In this document: piece by piece, positions 55,204-64,000 of the stretch
Numbering within the stretch: the stretch's first letter is position 1
Layout of the letters: each line of letters begins with the position of its first letter
Assembly: GCF_000245015.1 (NCBI RefSeq)
Contig: NZ_JH600070.1
Location: 62,001 to 126,000 of the forward strand
Source: Beggiatoa alba B18LD
GTDB taxonomy: Bacteria; Pseudomonadota; Gammaproteobacteria; Beggiatoales; Beggiatoaceae
DNA: 64,000 nucleotides
Direction of reading: 5' to 3'
Translations under genes and position numbers: made by a program
The notes under the pieces: model-generated
The model's database searches: none
What the model saw: only the letters and a program-made list of their open reading frames with translations
What the model was told of the DNA's origin: nothing

Positions 55204-56526
55204 ATGCTATCAATCCGTCGTTTAAATACCAATGACAGCCAGTTCTGGACAGACTTAAAAGCCTTACTCGCATGGGAAAGTGTTGCCGATGAACAAATTA
55301 CTCAAACAGTACGCGACATTATCCGCGATGTACGCAATCGTGGCGATAATGCCTTACTAGACTACACCAATCGATTTGATAGACGCACACTGCAAAACAG
55401 CGACGAGCTACGAGTTCCCGACACACGCCTACAACAATCCCTAGCAACCCTAGAAAAAAATCAACGCAAAGCCCTAGAAAAAGCAGCCGAACGAGTACGC
55501 GCCTATCATCAACGTCAACTACAAGACTCTTGGCACTATACCGAACCTGATGGCACAATATTAGGTCAACAAATCACCCCGTTAGACCGTGTCGGCATTT
55601 ATGTACCCGGTGGCAAAGCTGCCTACCCCTCATCCGTTCTGATGAATGCCTTACCCGCCAAAGTTGCGGGAGTTAAAGAAATTATCATGGTCGTGCCTGC
55701 CCCTGATAACATCCTCAATAACATGGTATTAGCAGCAGCCGCTATTGCAGGCGTTGACAAAGTCTATAGCGTTGGCGGTGCGCAAGCCGTGGCAGCCTTA
55801 GCCTATGGCACAGAAAAAATTGCCAAAGTCGATAAAATTGTCGGACCTGGAAATATTTATGTCGCAACCGCAAAAAGCATGGTATTTGGTGCAGTCGGCA
55901 TTGATATGATTGCAGGCCCCTCCGAAATTCTGGTTGTGTGTGATGGACAAACCGACCCCGATTGGATTGCCATGGACTTATTTTCACAAGCGGAACATGA
56001 TGAACAAGCACAATCGATACTTGTTAGCCCTGATGCTGAGTTTTTAGAAGCCGTACAAAATAGTATCAACGTATTAGTTGAACAAATGCCCCGCGCGACC
56101 ATTATCAGCACCTCTATGCAAAATCGTGGCGCGTTGATTCACGTCAAAGATTTAAACGAAGCCGCCGAAGTTGCAAACTTCATTGCCCCTGAACACTTAG
56201 AATTATCTGTTGCAGAACCACAAGAACTAGTGAAAAAAATCCGCCATGCGGGTGCTATTTTTATGGGACGCTACACTGCTGAAGCGTTAGGCGATTATTG
56301 CGCAGGCCCTAACCATGTATTGCCCACATCAGGCACGGCGCGTTTTTCCTCCCCGCTTGGGGTTTACGACTTTCAAAAACGTTCCTCTATCATCTTCTGT
56401 TCAGAAGAAGGGGCGCACCAACTCGGACAAATTGCGACAACCTTAGCCCAAGGCGAAGGACTCGCCGCACACGCCCGCTCGGCAGAATATCGAATTTTGC
56501 AAAATATGCTGGAAGGAAAAAAGTAA
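55204..56526 (+). CDS. hisD: Histidinol dehydrogenase HisD
   Basis: HisD oxidises histidinol to histidine in two NAD-dependent steps with a zinc site. The 440 residues carry the family pattern: [111 protein letters not shown] with the zinc-binding Gln/His, and the signature [19 protein letters not shown]. The length suits the family (about 430). It is separated from other his genes in this window, and a strong terminator follows, so it is transcribed on its own. Its promoter region is occupied by a family-2 repeat. Confidence 0.96.
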   Translation: MLSIRRLNTNDSQFWTDLKALLAWESVADEQITQTVRDIIRDVRNRGDNALLDYTNRFDRRTLQNSDELRVPDTRLQQSLATLEKNQRKALEKAAERVRAYHQRQLQDSWHYTEPDGTILGQQITPLDRVGIYVPGGKAAYPSSVLMNALPAKVAGVKEIIMVVPAPDNILNNMVLAAAAIAGVDKVYSVGGAQAVAALAYGTEKIAKVDKIVGPGNIYVATAKSMVFGAVGIDMIAGPSEILVVCDGQTDPDWIAMDLFSQAEHDEQAQSILVSPDAEFLEAVQNSINVLVEQMPRATIISTSMQNRGALIHVKDLNEAAEVANFIAPEHLELSVAEPQELVKKIRHAGAIFMGRYTAEALGDYCAGPNHVLPTSGTARFSSPLGVYDFQKRSSIIFCSEEGAHQLGQIATTLAQGEGLAAHARSAEYRILQNMLEGKK

Positions 56527-56566
56527 GTACAGGATTTTAATTTAAATTCAGCAAAATTTTTCCAAT

Positions 56567-56620
56567 AAACAAGGGGTTTCTTCTATTATTTAGATTGTAG
56601 AAGAAACCCCTTGTTTTTTT
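56567..56620 (+). terminator. Strong Rho-independent terminator after hisD
   Basis: AAACAAGGGGTTTCTTCTA (56567-56585) and its exact inverse complement (56598-56616) form a 19-bp stem with a 12-base loop, and the T-run extends to 56620. The stem also has A-tracts on its other side, so it could work in both directions. Confidence 0.93.
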
Positions 56621-56636
56621 GGTTGTACTATATATA

Positions 56637-56816
56637 ACCTGAGTTCGGCGAGTTTCTTTTAAAAAGACAACAGCTTGTCTGGTGAATCCAGATGAAAAAC
56701 AAGAGAGTAAGCTCTGTTAGTCCTTCAACCCTTTTCACGTGTTCCGACAGACCTGCTAGGTTTTGAAAACCTAGCAGCTCTCTGTTTTGTTTTATAAAAC
56801 TCGCCGAACTCAAGTT
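56637..56816. mobile_element. Family-1 MITE, 180-bp form lacking the B unit
   Basis: The left end ACCTGAGTTCGGCGAG is followed by the arm with GACAACAGCTTGTCTG, the spacer GATGAAAAACAAGAGA and GTCCTTCAA, the A palindrome, and the right end CTCGCCGAACTCAAGT. A second B-less copy lies within 58758-59016. A short minus-strand frame through it is not a gene. Confidence 0.8.
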
Positions 56817-56836
56817 AATAGCAAAAAAATAAAAAA

Positions 56837-57604
56837 TTAAAAAGCATAATCAATCAATAAAGGCGCGTGGTCTGAAAAACGCTGAGTCGTATAAATCTCA
56901 GCCTGTTTAACATGAGCCTGCAAATTATCGCTAATAATCTGATAATCAATTCGCCAACCAACATTTTTTGCCCACGCCTGACCACGATTAGACCACCAAG
57001 TATATTGCTCTGCGGACGGATTCACCACACGAAAGGCATCGCTATAACCTGTTTCCGTTAATAATTTATCCATCCATGCCCGTTCTTCTGGCAAAAATCC
57101 CGAATTTTTAACATTACCTTTCCAATTTTTTAAATCAATCGGCTTATGCGCAATATTCCAGTCGCCACAAATTACAACATGTTGATATTTATTTCTAAGC
57201 TCCTGCAAATGTGGGAGAAAACGCGCCATAAAACTAAATTTTAACGCTTGGCGTTCCTCACCAGATGACCCTGAATGCATATACAAAGAAATCACGCATA
57301 AATCGCCAAACTGCGCCTGTAAATAACGCCCCTCACAATCAATATCCACCCAACCGATGCCCATTTGCAACGCATCAGGCTGACGACGCGCATATAATGC
57401 AACACCGCTATACCCTTTTTTCTCTGCCTCATGGTAATAACAATGATACGGTTGAGGATAAAATAAACTATCAGTTAATTGCGCCGATTGTGCTTTGATT
57501 TCCTGCAAACAAACAATATCAGCCTGTTGTAACGCCAGCCAATCAAAAAAACCTTTCTTTGCCGCAGAGCGGATACCATTCAAATTTAAAGTAATAATAC
57601 GCAT
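56837..57604 (-). CDS. xthA: Exodeoxyribonuclease III
   Basis: This is a 3'-5' exonuclease and AP endonuclease of base-excision repair. The ATG at 57604 gives 255 residues; a TTG at 57631 would add nine residues with no family match. Motifs: ITLNLNGIRSAAKKGFFDWL, the metal ligand in DIVCLQEIKAQ, GYSGVALYAR, CVISLYMHSG, VICGDWNIAHKPIDLKN, GFLPEERAWMD, YTWWSNRGQAWAKNVGWRIDY and the catalytic His in RFSDHAPLLIDY. It runs leftward with no operon partner and converges on hisD, the terminator and a family-1 repeat lying between them. Confidence 0.95.
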   Translation of the reverse strand: MRIITLNLNGIRSAAKKGFFDWLALQQADIVCLQEIKAQSAQLTDSLFYPQPYHCYYHEAEKKGYSGVALYARRQPDALQMGIGWVDIDCEGRYLQAQFGDLCVISLYMHSGSSGEERQALKFSFMARFLPHLQELRNKYQHVVICGDWNIAHKPIDLKNWKGNVKNSGFLPEERAWMDKLLTETGYSDAFRVVNPSAEQYTWWSNRGQAWAKNVGWRIDYQIISDNLQAHVKQAEIYTTQRFSDHAPLLIDYAF

Positions 57605-57711
57605 ACAGTCATGATTGCCGAATGAGAACAAAACCCTAAAATAGGGAACATAAAACCCCGCATTACATCACCTCTTTTTTACGCTATCAAGCATTCATTA
57701 AACGACAAACT

Positions 57712-58755
57712 ATGGATATTCGTACACAACAACGCCTAGACTTCTTAACTCAACATAACTGGCAATCCGCACAAATAACCGCCTTACCCTTTGATGCCTC
57801 ATTTCGGCGTTATTTTCGTTTACAACGCGCTGACGACGAAAGCATCCTACTAATGGATGCCCCACCAGAGCGCGAAAATGTACGCCCCTTTATACAAATC
57901 GCCCAACACTTACAACATTTACAACTCAGTGCTCCCCGCATATTTGCGACAGATATCAATACAGGCTTTGTACTCCTAGAAGATTTTGGCGATGCCACCT
58001 TTACCCGTTTACTCAATCAAAGAGCCGACCCGTTACCGCTCTACTTATCCGCCGTTGACGCACTCATTGCTTTACACCAACACCCCCAAGCAACCGCTAT
58101 CGACTTACCACCTTACGATATCGAACGGCTACTGACAGAAGCTGTTTTATTAGTTGATTGGCTATTACCCGTTATTACAGGCGTAGAAACGCCTAAAATA
58201 GCCCGCGACAGTTATCTACACTGTTGGCAAGACATCCTGACACAACTGCCCGCCATACCGACAACCCTTGTACTGCGCGACTATCACGTTGATAACCTCA
58301 TGCAACTTACTGGACGTGACGGGGCAAAAGCCTGCGGATTACTAGATTTTCAAGATGGATTACTCGGCGCAAGTCCCTACGATTTAGTCTCCCTTTTAGA
58401 AGACGCACGGCGCGATGTGCCAGACACCCTGAGCGAAACACTACGCAACCATTACTATCAAGCCTTTCCACAACTAGACCGTGATGCTTTTGATACATGG
58501 TACACCGTGCTTGGTGTACAACGGCATTGCAAAGTGTTAGGTATTTTTGTGCGCCTGTTTAAACGAGATGGAAAAGCGCAATATTTACAACATTTACCGC
58601 GTTTACTGCGCTTATTAACACGGGGTTTATCCCATCCCGTTTTAGCACCATTAAAACAGTGGCTTATTCAACACAAAATTGAAGAAAATCTACTGACAAA
58701 TCCAAATTTCCTTGCCTTATTACAACAAGGGAAACAAACATATACGCTTAACTAA
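57712..58755 (+). CDS. amgK: Aminoglycoside phosphotransferase-family kinase, AmgK-like
   Basis: This 347-residue kinase fits AmgK, which phosphorylates N-acetylmuramate/N-acetylglucosamine at the anomeric position in cell-wall sugar recycling. Sequence features: ALPFDASFRRYFRLQ, LMDAPPERENVRPF, GFVLLEDFGDATFTRLL, the catalytic loop LRDYHVDNLM, and the metal-binding LLDFQDGLLGASPYDLVSLLEDARRD. The length is close to known AmgK. The partner nucleotidyltransferase murU, usually the next gene, is absent here; a repeat cluster follows instead. Other kinases of the superfamily use similar motifs, so the substrate is inferred. Confidence 0.8.
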   Translation: MDIRTQQRLDFLTQHNWQSAQITALPFDASFRRYFRLQRADDESILLMDAPPERENVRPFIQIAQHLQHLQLSAPRIFATDINTGFVLLEDFGDATFTRLLNQRADPLPLYLSAVDALIALHQHPQATAIDLPPYDIERLLTEAVLLVDWLLPVITGVETPKIARDSYLHCWQDILTQLPAIPTTLVLRDYHVDNLMQLTGRDGAKACGLLDFQDGLLGASPYDLVSLLEDARRDVPDTLSETLRNHYYQAFPQLDRDAFDTWYTVLGVQRHCKVLGIFVRLFKRDGKAQYLQHLPRLLRLLTRGLSHPVLAPLKQWLIQHKIEENLLTNPNFLALLQQGKQTYTLN

Positions 58756-58757
58756 TT

Positions 58758-59016
58758 TAACCTGAGTTCCACAAGATTATTTTAAAAAATATAGTAAATG
58801 CACTATAAAACGATGCGAAGGACTGGCAGTCCTAGATTTTGAGTTCGGCGAGTTTCTTTTAAAAAGACAACAGCTTGTCTGATGAATCACGATGAAAAAC
58901 AAGAGAGTAGTCTCTGCCAGTCCTTCAAACCTTTTCGCCTGTTCCGACAGACCTACTAGGTTTTTAAAACCTAGCAGGTCTCTGTTTTATTTTATAAAAC
59001 TCGCCGAACTCAGGTT
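58758..59016. mobile_element. Compound repeat: family-1 tip, family-2 half and B-less family-1 copy
   Basis: A lone ACCTGAGTTCCACAAGA tip (58760) is followed by the left half of a family-2 element (58789-58840, ATATAGTAAATGCACTATAA to GGACTGGCAGTCC). A family-1 element without B unit runs to CTCGCCGAACTCAGGT. Order and truncation indicate successive insertions. The remaining bases up to 59131 show nothing I can name. Confidence 0.75.
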
Positions 59017-59131
59017 ATTAGAAATTTATTGCCTTGTCTTAATGGCTTTTAATATTGTTTTTCTATGAGTTTGTTACCATGTCGTCAATTGTTTTGATTC
59101 GTACTATTCACAACATTGTTAGGGTATTTAT

Positions 59132-59830
59132 ATGGAAACAGAACGTCATACGACTGAGTTAAAAGCGATTCCTGTCTGGGACTTGCCTGTGCGCTTGTTT
59201 CACTGGGTTTTAGTGTTATTAATTATTGGGTTATGGGTAACAGCTGAGGAAGATATTTATTATAATATGACCTTGCATACTTATTTTGGTTATAGCGTGC
59301 TGGCATTGGTGCTATTTCGCATTGTATGGGGGTTTGTTGGCAGTAAACATGCGCGTTTCAGTGATTTTATTTATGGTATTTCCGCAACGCTGGATTATTT
59401 AAAACACTTACCCAGTCGCCAAGCAAGTCCTTATGTGGGACATAATCCTGTGGGTGGGTGGTCTGTGATTTTATTGTTGTGCGCACTCTTAGTGCAAACA
59501 GGAACAGGCTTATTTGCGGATGATGATATTTTTACGACGGGTGCATTTGCGAAATTCGTTTCTAGTGATACCCGTGGCTTATTAACCGCTATTCATGAAA
59601 TTAATTTTAATATTTTGATGTTATTGGTGGTTTTACATGTTGCGGCAATTGTTTTTTATCGAGTTTACAAACGGGTAAACCTTGTTAAACCCATGATTAT
59701 CGGTACAAAGCTGGTTGAGCCTGAACAAGCAAGCGTGGCAAAGAAATTTGCAAGCACTTGGTTAGCTTTGGTTTTAATGGCAGTTATTGGTGCGGGGGTT
59801 TACTGGGCAGTATTTATTTTTGCGAAGTAA
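59132..59830 (+). CDS. Cytochrome b561/Ni-Fe hydrogenase-type b cytochrome
   Basis: This 232-residue membrane protein belongs to the bacterial cytochrome b561 family (COG3658-like). It starts with IPVWDLPVRLFHWVLVLLII, including the first haem-ligand His. TLHTYFGYSVLALVLFRIVWGFVG follows, then VGHNPVGGWSVILLLCALLVQTGTGLFADDD, and later AIHEINFNILMLLVVLHVAAIVFYRVYK with two further His residues. A C-terminal membrane segment ends the protein. Four or five membrane helices carry two b-type haems; relatives hand electrons between the quinone pool and periplasmic c cytochromes or hydrogenase. No partner gene is adjacent. A link to hypB is possible but unproven. Confidence 0.88.
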   Translation: METERHTTELKAIPVWDLPVRLFHWVLVLLIIGLWVTAEEDIYYNMTLHTYFGYSVLALVLFRIVWGFVGSKHARFSDFIYGISATLDYLKHLPSRQASPYVGHNPVGGWSVILLLCALLVQTGTGLFADDDIFTTGAFAKFVSSDTRGLLTAIHEINFNILMLLVVLHVAAIVFYRVYKRVNLVKPMIIGTKLVEPEQASVAKKFASTWLALVLMAVIGAGVYWAVFIFAK

Positions 59831-60338
59831 CATAAACGTCGTAGGGGGAAATTTGTTTTCCCCTTATTCAGCGTTTCATTACTTTTTTAAGACAAGCACA
59901 TAAAAAAATCGCGCTAAACATAGATAGTCAGCCTACCTACATTTAGCGCAAATCTCCATGCATTACAAACGCGGTACAAAAGTCTTGTAGAAACGGGCAC
60001 TACAAAACAAAATTCAGGAAAAAGCACGTTTTTTTGTGTATCTGCTTAATTGGCATATTCAATGCTTATTTTCGGATAAGCAGGATGCTGTCAGTAGATA
60101 ATTTGTCTGCACTGATTGCATGACAAGGATAATATTCACTACAATAGTAGGCTTTCCCTTATGTTCTATAAGGGTTATTAAACGCTTACCCTGTGAAATC
60201 GTAGAGAATAGTTATATTTACTACTTTTTATCGTACTACAGCATTTTTTGTTGAGGTAAATAATAATCGCTCAAGAAATACTCGACAAACGATTGTTTCT
60301 CAACCACCCGTTGAATTTTTTTCATCTTAAAGACCATT
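59831..60338. other. 508-base intergenic region with two inverted repeats
   Basis: GGGGAAA/TTTTCCCC at 59845-59863 is a weak terminator-like hairpin without a T-run. GCGCTAAA (59911-59918) pairs with TTTAGCGC (59942-59949) over a 23-base loop. No open frame, tRNA or repeat-family member is visible. The second half should hold the lysR promoter, but I cannot place it with confidence. Confidence 0.4.
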
Positions 60339-61256
60339 ATGCGCCGTTTACCGCCTTTAAATTCTATTCGTGCTTTTGAAGCCGCCGCCCGCCATCTCAG
60401 TTTTAATACGGCTGCTGATGAGCTGAATGTCACCCCTTCCGCTATTAGTCATCAAATTCGATTATTGGAAGATTTTTTAGGCGTTAAATTATTCCGCCGT
60501 TTAAATCGTCAAGTTGTATTAACGCCTGAAGGACAAACTTATTTACCGACTGTTAGTGCTGTTTTTGAGCAGTTACACGCCGCAACAGACCGTATTGCGT
60601 CTAATCGGACAACGGGGCCTTTAAACATGAGTGTAACGCCTTCGTTTGCAATTCGGTGGTTAGTACCGCGTTTAACGCGATTTCAAATTGCCTATCCTGA
60701 AATTGAAGTGCGTTTAGTCACTGCTGTAGAGTTCGTCGATTTTTCCCGCTCGGATATTGATTTGATGATTCATTTTGAGCGTAATACGGAGCAGATGGAT
60801 TTATGTTATTACCCGTTAATGGCTGAGGAACTTGTCCCCGTTTGTAGTCCTGAGTATCAAAAGAATCTGCCTTTACGGCAGTTAAACGATTTACAACAGG
60901 CAACGTTATTACAGGTCTCTGTGCGGATTGATGATTGGCGATTGTGGTTAAATGCGGCAGATGTTGACGTGGGCGACCCACAACGCGGCCCTAAATTTAA
61001 TACGATTTCGTTGGCATTAGAGGCGGCAATTGCAGGTTTAGGGGTTGCGATTACTGACCGTAAATTAGTCACGCATGATTTAAACGCCGGTAAATTGATT
61101 ATTCCGTTTGAGATTCAATTGCCGAATGTGTATTACTATTACATGGCGTATCCTAAAGATTATGAAAATAATGTAAAAATTATCGCTTTTCGGGATTGGC
61201 TACTGGCAGAAGTGGCAGCCGTGGAGGATGCATCAACATTGACGGTGATGAGTTAA
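60339..61256 (+). CDS. LysR-family regulator, GcvA-like
   Basis: This 305-residue protein has an N-terminal winged helix (about 5-65: LPPLNSIRAFEAAARHLSFNTAADELNVTPSAISHQIRLLE), closely like GcvA, the regulator of glycine cleavage. A linker helix and a periplasmic-binding-fold effector domain follow (GPLNMSVTPSFAIRWLVPRLTRFQIAYPEIEVRL, LVPVCSPEY, LALEAAIAGLGVAITDRKLV). GcvA-like LysR proteins control many different genes, so the target is not fixed. The gene it would classically regulate is not next to it. Its 3' end overlaps the convergent phosphatase gene by four bases. Confidence 0.88.
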   Translation: MRRLPPLNSIRAFEAAARHLSFNTAADELNVTPSAISHQIRLLEDFLGVKLFRRLNRQVVLTPEGQTYLPTVSAVFEQLHAATDRIASNRTTGPLNMSVTPSFAIRWLVPRLTRFQIAYPEIEVRLVTAVEFVDFSRSDIDLMIHFERNTEQMDLCYYPLMAEELVPVCSPEYQKNLPLRQLNDLQQATLLQVSVRIDDWRLWLNAADVDVGDPQRGPKFNTISLALEAAIAGLGVAITDRKLVTHDLNAGKLIIPFEIQLPNVYYYYMAYPKDYENNVKIIAFRDWLLAEVAAVEDASTLTVMS

Positions 61257-62722
61257 ATTTTTTTTAAAACCAGTAGGGTAATGTCATCAAATACTCGATG
61301 TTGTCCGATATGTTTACGGACATCTTTAATCACTGCGCTACGAATATCGTTTGCAGAACCTTGCCAGTGTTCGCTAATAGTTTGGCATAAACGTTCTAAG
61401 CCATATTGTTCTTTTTCGTGATTTTCTGCTTCTGTAATTCCATCGGTGTATAGCACAACGACATCCCCTGTATATAAGGTTACTTGCGTTTGTGCGACAT
61501 AATTTGCGATATTTTCTTCTAATCCGATGGGAAATCCTAAGTCGATAGTATCTATTCGTTCGATACCACCGCCTGCTCGAACAACAATCATTTCTTCATG
61601 TTGCCCACTGAGAAAGAGCTTACCTGCTTGATAATCAACTAATGCCAGCGTCAGATTTTTATCTGAATTCATCCGTTGAATATTGTGGTAAATAGTTCGA
61701 TTTAGGGTATCTAAAAATTTAACGGGGTCACTTTCTTGATGGTTGAGTAGCGTGCAAACAGCGGTTTGTACCATTAACATTAAGACGCTACTTTCTAAGC
61801 CGTGTCCTGTCACATCGCCAATTGCGCAAACAACTCGTTCATTATGTTTGAGAACGTCGTAATAGTCTCCGCCTACTTCTGCCGCAGGTTCCATAAATCC
61901 TGCAATGTCTAATCCTGTGACTGCTTGTAATTCATGTTCTTTGGGTAAGAGCATTTGCTGTAATTGACGGGTAACTGCAAGCTCTGTCCCCATACGGTGA
62001 TTGTCTGCTTGTAATAAGTCGTTTAATACGGAGATTTCGCGGAAGGCTTGGGCAAGACGAGATTCTTGTTGATTAATGCGTTTTACAACAAACCACATGA
62101 TAAGACTTGATAATACAAGCGCAATACAGCCTAGTATCAGCATTTGTATGAGGGTTGCGTGATAGGCGTGGCTTGCTTCCTCTGCTGATTTTTTAGCTTC
62201 AAGTTCGCGGGCGGTGCGGATAGTTTGCAATTCATCCATGACTTGATTGCTCATAGATTGCGCTTGTAAAACGAGCAGACGGGCTTTGTCGGATGAGCCT
62301 ATTCGTGATAATTCAACGACTTGATTAAGAATCGTTTGCCCTTTTTCTAATAGGTTTTTTTGTGAGTCTAGCAATTGTCTTTCAAGTGGGGAAATATCCA
62401 GTTGATAAAGTTGCGTTTTTGCCTCAATAAATAGCCCAGCATACGCGCTGTAACGTTCCCATTCTGCTTCTATCTCAAAAGGGTCTGTTAAGTTTGTAAT
62501 GGTATGAACGCTTAACATTCGCTCTCGCACCATATCGCGCATTTGTGTGATTAATTGGGATTTAACATTGTTATTTCTCACTAATTTTTCTAGCTCTGTA
62601 TTTAAAGCGGTTAGGTTTTTAATACCGATTAAGGTTGCAAGGCTTAAAATCAATAGAACACCCATAAATCCTAAAAGCACAAGTGCTGCCTGTCTGCGAG
62701 AAAGTACGTTATGGTGTGTCAT
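61253..62722 (-). CDS. Membrane SpoIIE-type (PPM) serine/threonine phosphatase
   Basis: This 489-residue protein has two membrane segments (about 13-34 and 192-212) enclosing a helical periplasmic sensor of the four-helix-bundle type. After them comes a coiled coil (about 215-255), then a SpoIIE/RsbU-like phosphatase domain: AAEVGGDYYDVLKHNERVVCAIGDVTGHGLES, LNRTIYHNI, YTGDVVVLYTDGITEAEN and FDDITLLVLKKI, which supply the metal-binding aspartates. Such phosphatases act on anti-sigma-antagonist or similar regulators. No STAS or anti-sigma gene is adjacent. The gene is convergent with the LysR gene, overlapping by four bases. Confidence 0.9.
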   Translation of the reverse strand: MTHHNVLSRRQAALVLLGFMGVLLILSLATLIGIKNLTALNTELEKLVRNNNVKSQLITQMRDMVRERMLSVHTITNLTDPFEIEAEWERYSAYAGLFIEAKTQLYQLDISPLERQLLDSQKNLLEKGQTILNQVVELSRIGSSDKARLLVLQAQSMSNQVMDELQTIRTARELEAKKSAEEASHAYHATLIQMLILGCIALVLSSLIMWFVVKRINQQESRLAQAFREISVLNDLLQADNHRMGTELAVTRQLQQMLLPKEHELQAVTGLDIAGFMEPAAEVGGDYYDVLKHNERVVCAIGDVTGHGLESSVLMLMVQTAVCTLLNHQESDPVKFLDTLNRTIYHNIQRMNSDKNLTLALVDYQAGKLFLSGQHEEMIVVRAGGGIERIDTIDLGFPIGLEENIANYVAQTQVTLYTGDVVVLYTDGITEAENHEKEQYGLERLCQTISEHWQGSANDIRSAVIKDVRKHIGQHRVFDDITLLVLKKI

Positions 62723-62849
62723 GAGCGTCTATATATAATGAATTAGGGTGTATGCATGGATAGGGAGATAGGGTTAACTCACCTTTTTTTGATAAGGTTA
62801 TATCAATATTTAATTATTATAAATAAAACGAATACCTTTATAGATTTTT

Positions 62850-64000
62850 TTAATAGTTTTTTTCTATGGTTTCAACCCGTTGTGTGGGTATATTTTGACC
62901 ATTCACATTTAACCTATTATTTTTCCAAGTAATCTCTGTTTTATACTGTTGATTTGTTTGTGTCGCAATTAATAAACCTTGTTTTTCCCAATGTTGCAAG
63001 CGTGCTTCGATTATCGTAGCGGATACTGCCTCTGGTGTTAGCCAATAGTATGTGATTGTTTGTATTAGTTTATTTAAAAATGGTTTAGGGGCTTCTAATG
63101 AGAATTCATAGATAAAGTTTGTGGGGAGTGTGTTTAGGGTGAAAATGGATACAGAAGGTAAGTTATCTATATGAACCTTCAATTGCGCATTCACCGTGCC
63201 TGCATCAGTCAGTGCGCTTAGTTCGCTAATATTGACAGTAGGATTATGTTTTAAAAGTGGAATTCCATCTCTCATCATTATTCCCAAAAGCCAAAAATTC
63301 AGTTGTGTTGGCGAGGTAAATTGTAAATTTTGTAATTGATTTAGTTGAACAATAATATTTTGCAAACTTTCTTTATGTATTTGATTTAAATCTAAAACAA
63401 TTTTTACATTTTGATAGTTATGCGTGTTTAATTGTAATTGTTTGCTGGTTATCAAAAATTGTAGATTTAAGTAGGTATCATTCGGTACATTATAACTATT
63501 GATAGTTAATTCACTTAGTTGAATTTTTCCTATGAATGGATTAGTTAGCGTTAATGTGCCAATTTGTAAATGACCATGTCCTAGTAATAGATGGGCAATG
63601 CTTTCTTCTACTGTTGCTTGTAATTGTAAGTCTTGGATTGTTAATTCGCCTAACTTGGATTGGCTGTGTAATGCGGGTAATTTCAAGGTTGTACTGGCAA
63701 GATGTCCCGTTTGGCTTAAATTAACTTCACCTGTTAGCCCTTGCCATTGCATTGCATTATCTGCTTGTTGCAAGCGTAATCGTTCCATGTTCAACGTATT
63801 GTTGACATCACCATTGGCTTGTAATTCGGTACGAATAAAAAACGGGCTTGCTTGTCCTGTGAGTTGATTAGGTGGGGTATTATTGGATAAATCTGCTTGA
63901 ATATAGGTATAAATTACGGCGGGTTTTAGCGGTAAAAATCCATGTTCGATTTGATGTGTTAGCGTAATTGTTTGTACTGTGTCGTTTGCTTCGCGTAGTA
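62850..64000 (-). CDS. DUF945/YdgA-family protein, 5' end outside the window
   Basis: The frame on the minus strand is open from 62850 to the window edge, so the gene is truncated at its N-terminus. The internal TTG/ATG codons near 63785-63794 are not starts. Visible are about 380 residues of mixed beta structure. FLPLKPAVIYTYIQADLS near the upper edge resembles the DUF945 strand pattern, and the middle (GELTIQDLQLQATVEESIAHLLLGHGHLQIGTL) also fits. The C-terminal part, FLNKLIQTITYYWLTPEAV...LQHWEKQGLL, matches the end of YdgA-like proteins. These are envelope proteins of unknown function; the expected N-terminal membrane anchor lies outside. The call is moderately sure. Confidence 0.7.
   Translation of the reverse strand, partial: LREANDTVQTITLTHQIEHGFLPLKPAVIYTYIQADLSNNTPPNQLTGQASPFFIRTELQANGDVNNTLNMERLRLQQADNAMQWQGLTGEVNLSQTGHLASTTLKLPALHSQSKLGELTIQDLQLQATVEESIAHLLLGHGHLQIGTLTLTNPFIGKIQLSELTINSYNVPNDTYLNLQFLITSKQLQLNTHNYQNVKIVLDLNQIHKESLQNIIVQLNQLQNLQFTSPTQLNFWLLGIMMRDGIPLLKHNPTVNISELSALTDAGTVNAQLKVHIDNLPSVSIFTLNTLPTNFIYEFSLEAPKPFLNKLIQTITYYWLTPEAVSATIIEARLQHWEKQGLLIATQTNQQYKTEITWKNNRLNVNGQNIPTQRVETIEKNY

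Noticed and set aside
56628-56813. 61-codon minus-strand frame downstream of hisD
   Set aside because: It lies almost wholly in a family-1 repeat.
59845-59863. GGGGAAA/TTTTCCCC as terminator of the cytochrome b561 gene
   Set aside because: The stem is short and no T-run follows; it is recorded only as part of the intergenic entry.
1-64000. tRNA genes, rRNA genes, prophage or replication origin
   Set aside because: No tRNA cloverleaf with T-loop and anticodon pattern, no rRNA sequence, no phage structural genes and no DnaA-box cluster were noticed on reading both strands; a covariance-model scan was not possible here.

Overview
The window is chromosomal DNA of a moderately AT-rich gammaproteobacterium. 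An RNase P RNA of bacterial type A, a proC-yggT-yggU cluster, QueG, IscX, GspE, a 1628-residue NAD-dependent glutamate dehydrogenase, agmatine deiminase and GcvA-like and AmgK-like proteins all fit that class. The density of small palindromic mobile repeats and IS982 relics suggests a filamentous sulfur bacterium of the Thiotrichales/Beggiatoa type. That placement is inference, because no rRNA or other taxonomic marker is present.

Layout. 1-2.3 kb: a response-regulator/histidine-kinase hybrid, a Nudix hydrolase and rnpB. 2.5-12.6 kb: two adjacent giant exported proteins, one built of beta-propellers and DUF11 repeats, the other of Calx-beta domains. They share a C-terminal region that I do not recognise. 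12.6-13.6 kb: IS982 relic and repeats. 13.6-19.2 kb: an Fe-S oxidoreductase subunit, queG, and a CBS-histidine kinase/double-receiver pair with a possible PHO box upstream. 19.2-27 kb: recQ with iscX, a membrane-anchored STAND ATPase, hypB and a PotF-like binding protein. 27.6-31.9 kb: a tight three-gene operon (DUF3467, a membrane-anchored HlyD-like adaptor, a PqqD/M50-peptidase/HlyD fusion) that looks like a peptide maturation or export machine. 32.4-45.5 kb: gdhB, gspE, an Rpn-type nuclease, bioF, an isocitrate lyase/PEP mutase homologue and a Cache-like sensor kinase. 45.5-46.5 kb: an IS982 element whose middle has been replaced by repeats. 46.7-64 kb: agmatine deiminase, proC-yggT-yggU, a lipoprotein, an orphan RND adaptor, an atypical SDR, an unknown protein, hisD, xthA, amgK, a cytochrome b561, a LysR regulator, a SpoIIE-type phosphatase and a partial DUF945 protein.

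Nearly every long intergenic region is filled by three families of small inverted-repeat elements. (1) A modular family of roughly 180-430 bp with ends ACCTGAGTTCGGCGAG, very like the ends of the local IS982 relics. (2) A 76-bp palindrome with ends TATAGTAAACG that looks IS630-derived. (3) A 200-bp element with true IS982-like ends TTAACGCGAG. Two copies of family 1 have readable target duplications, one copy sits inside another repeat, and repeats touch the 3' ends of several genes. Most genes are single-copy housekeeping or signalling functions with no long operons. The most unusual material is the giant-protein pair with its shared C-terminal module, the DUF3467/HlyD/M50 operon, and the repeat network itself.
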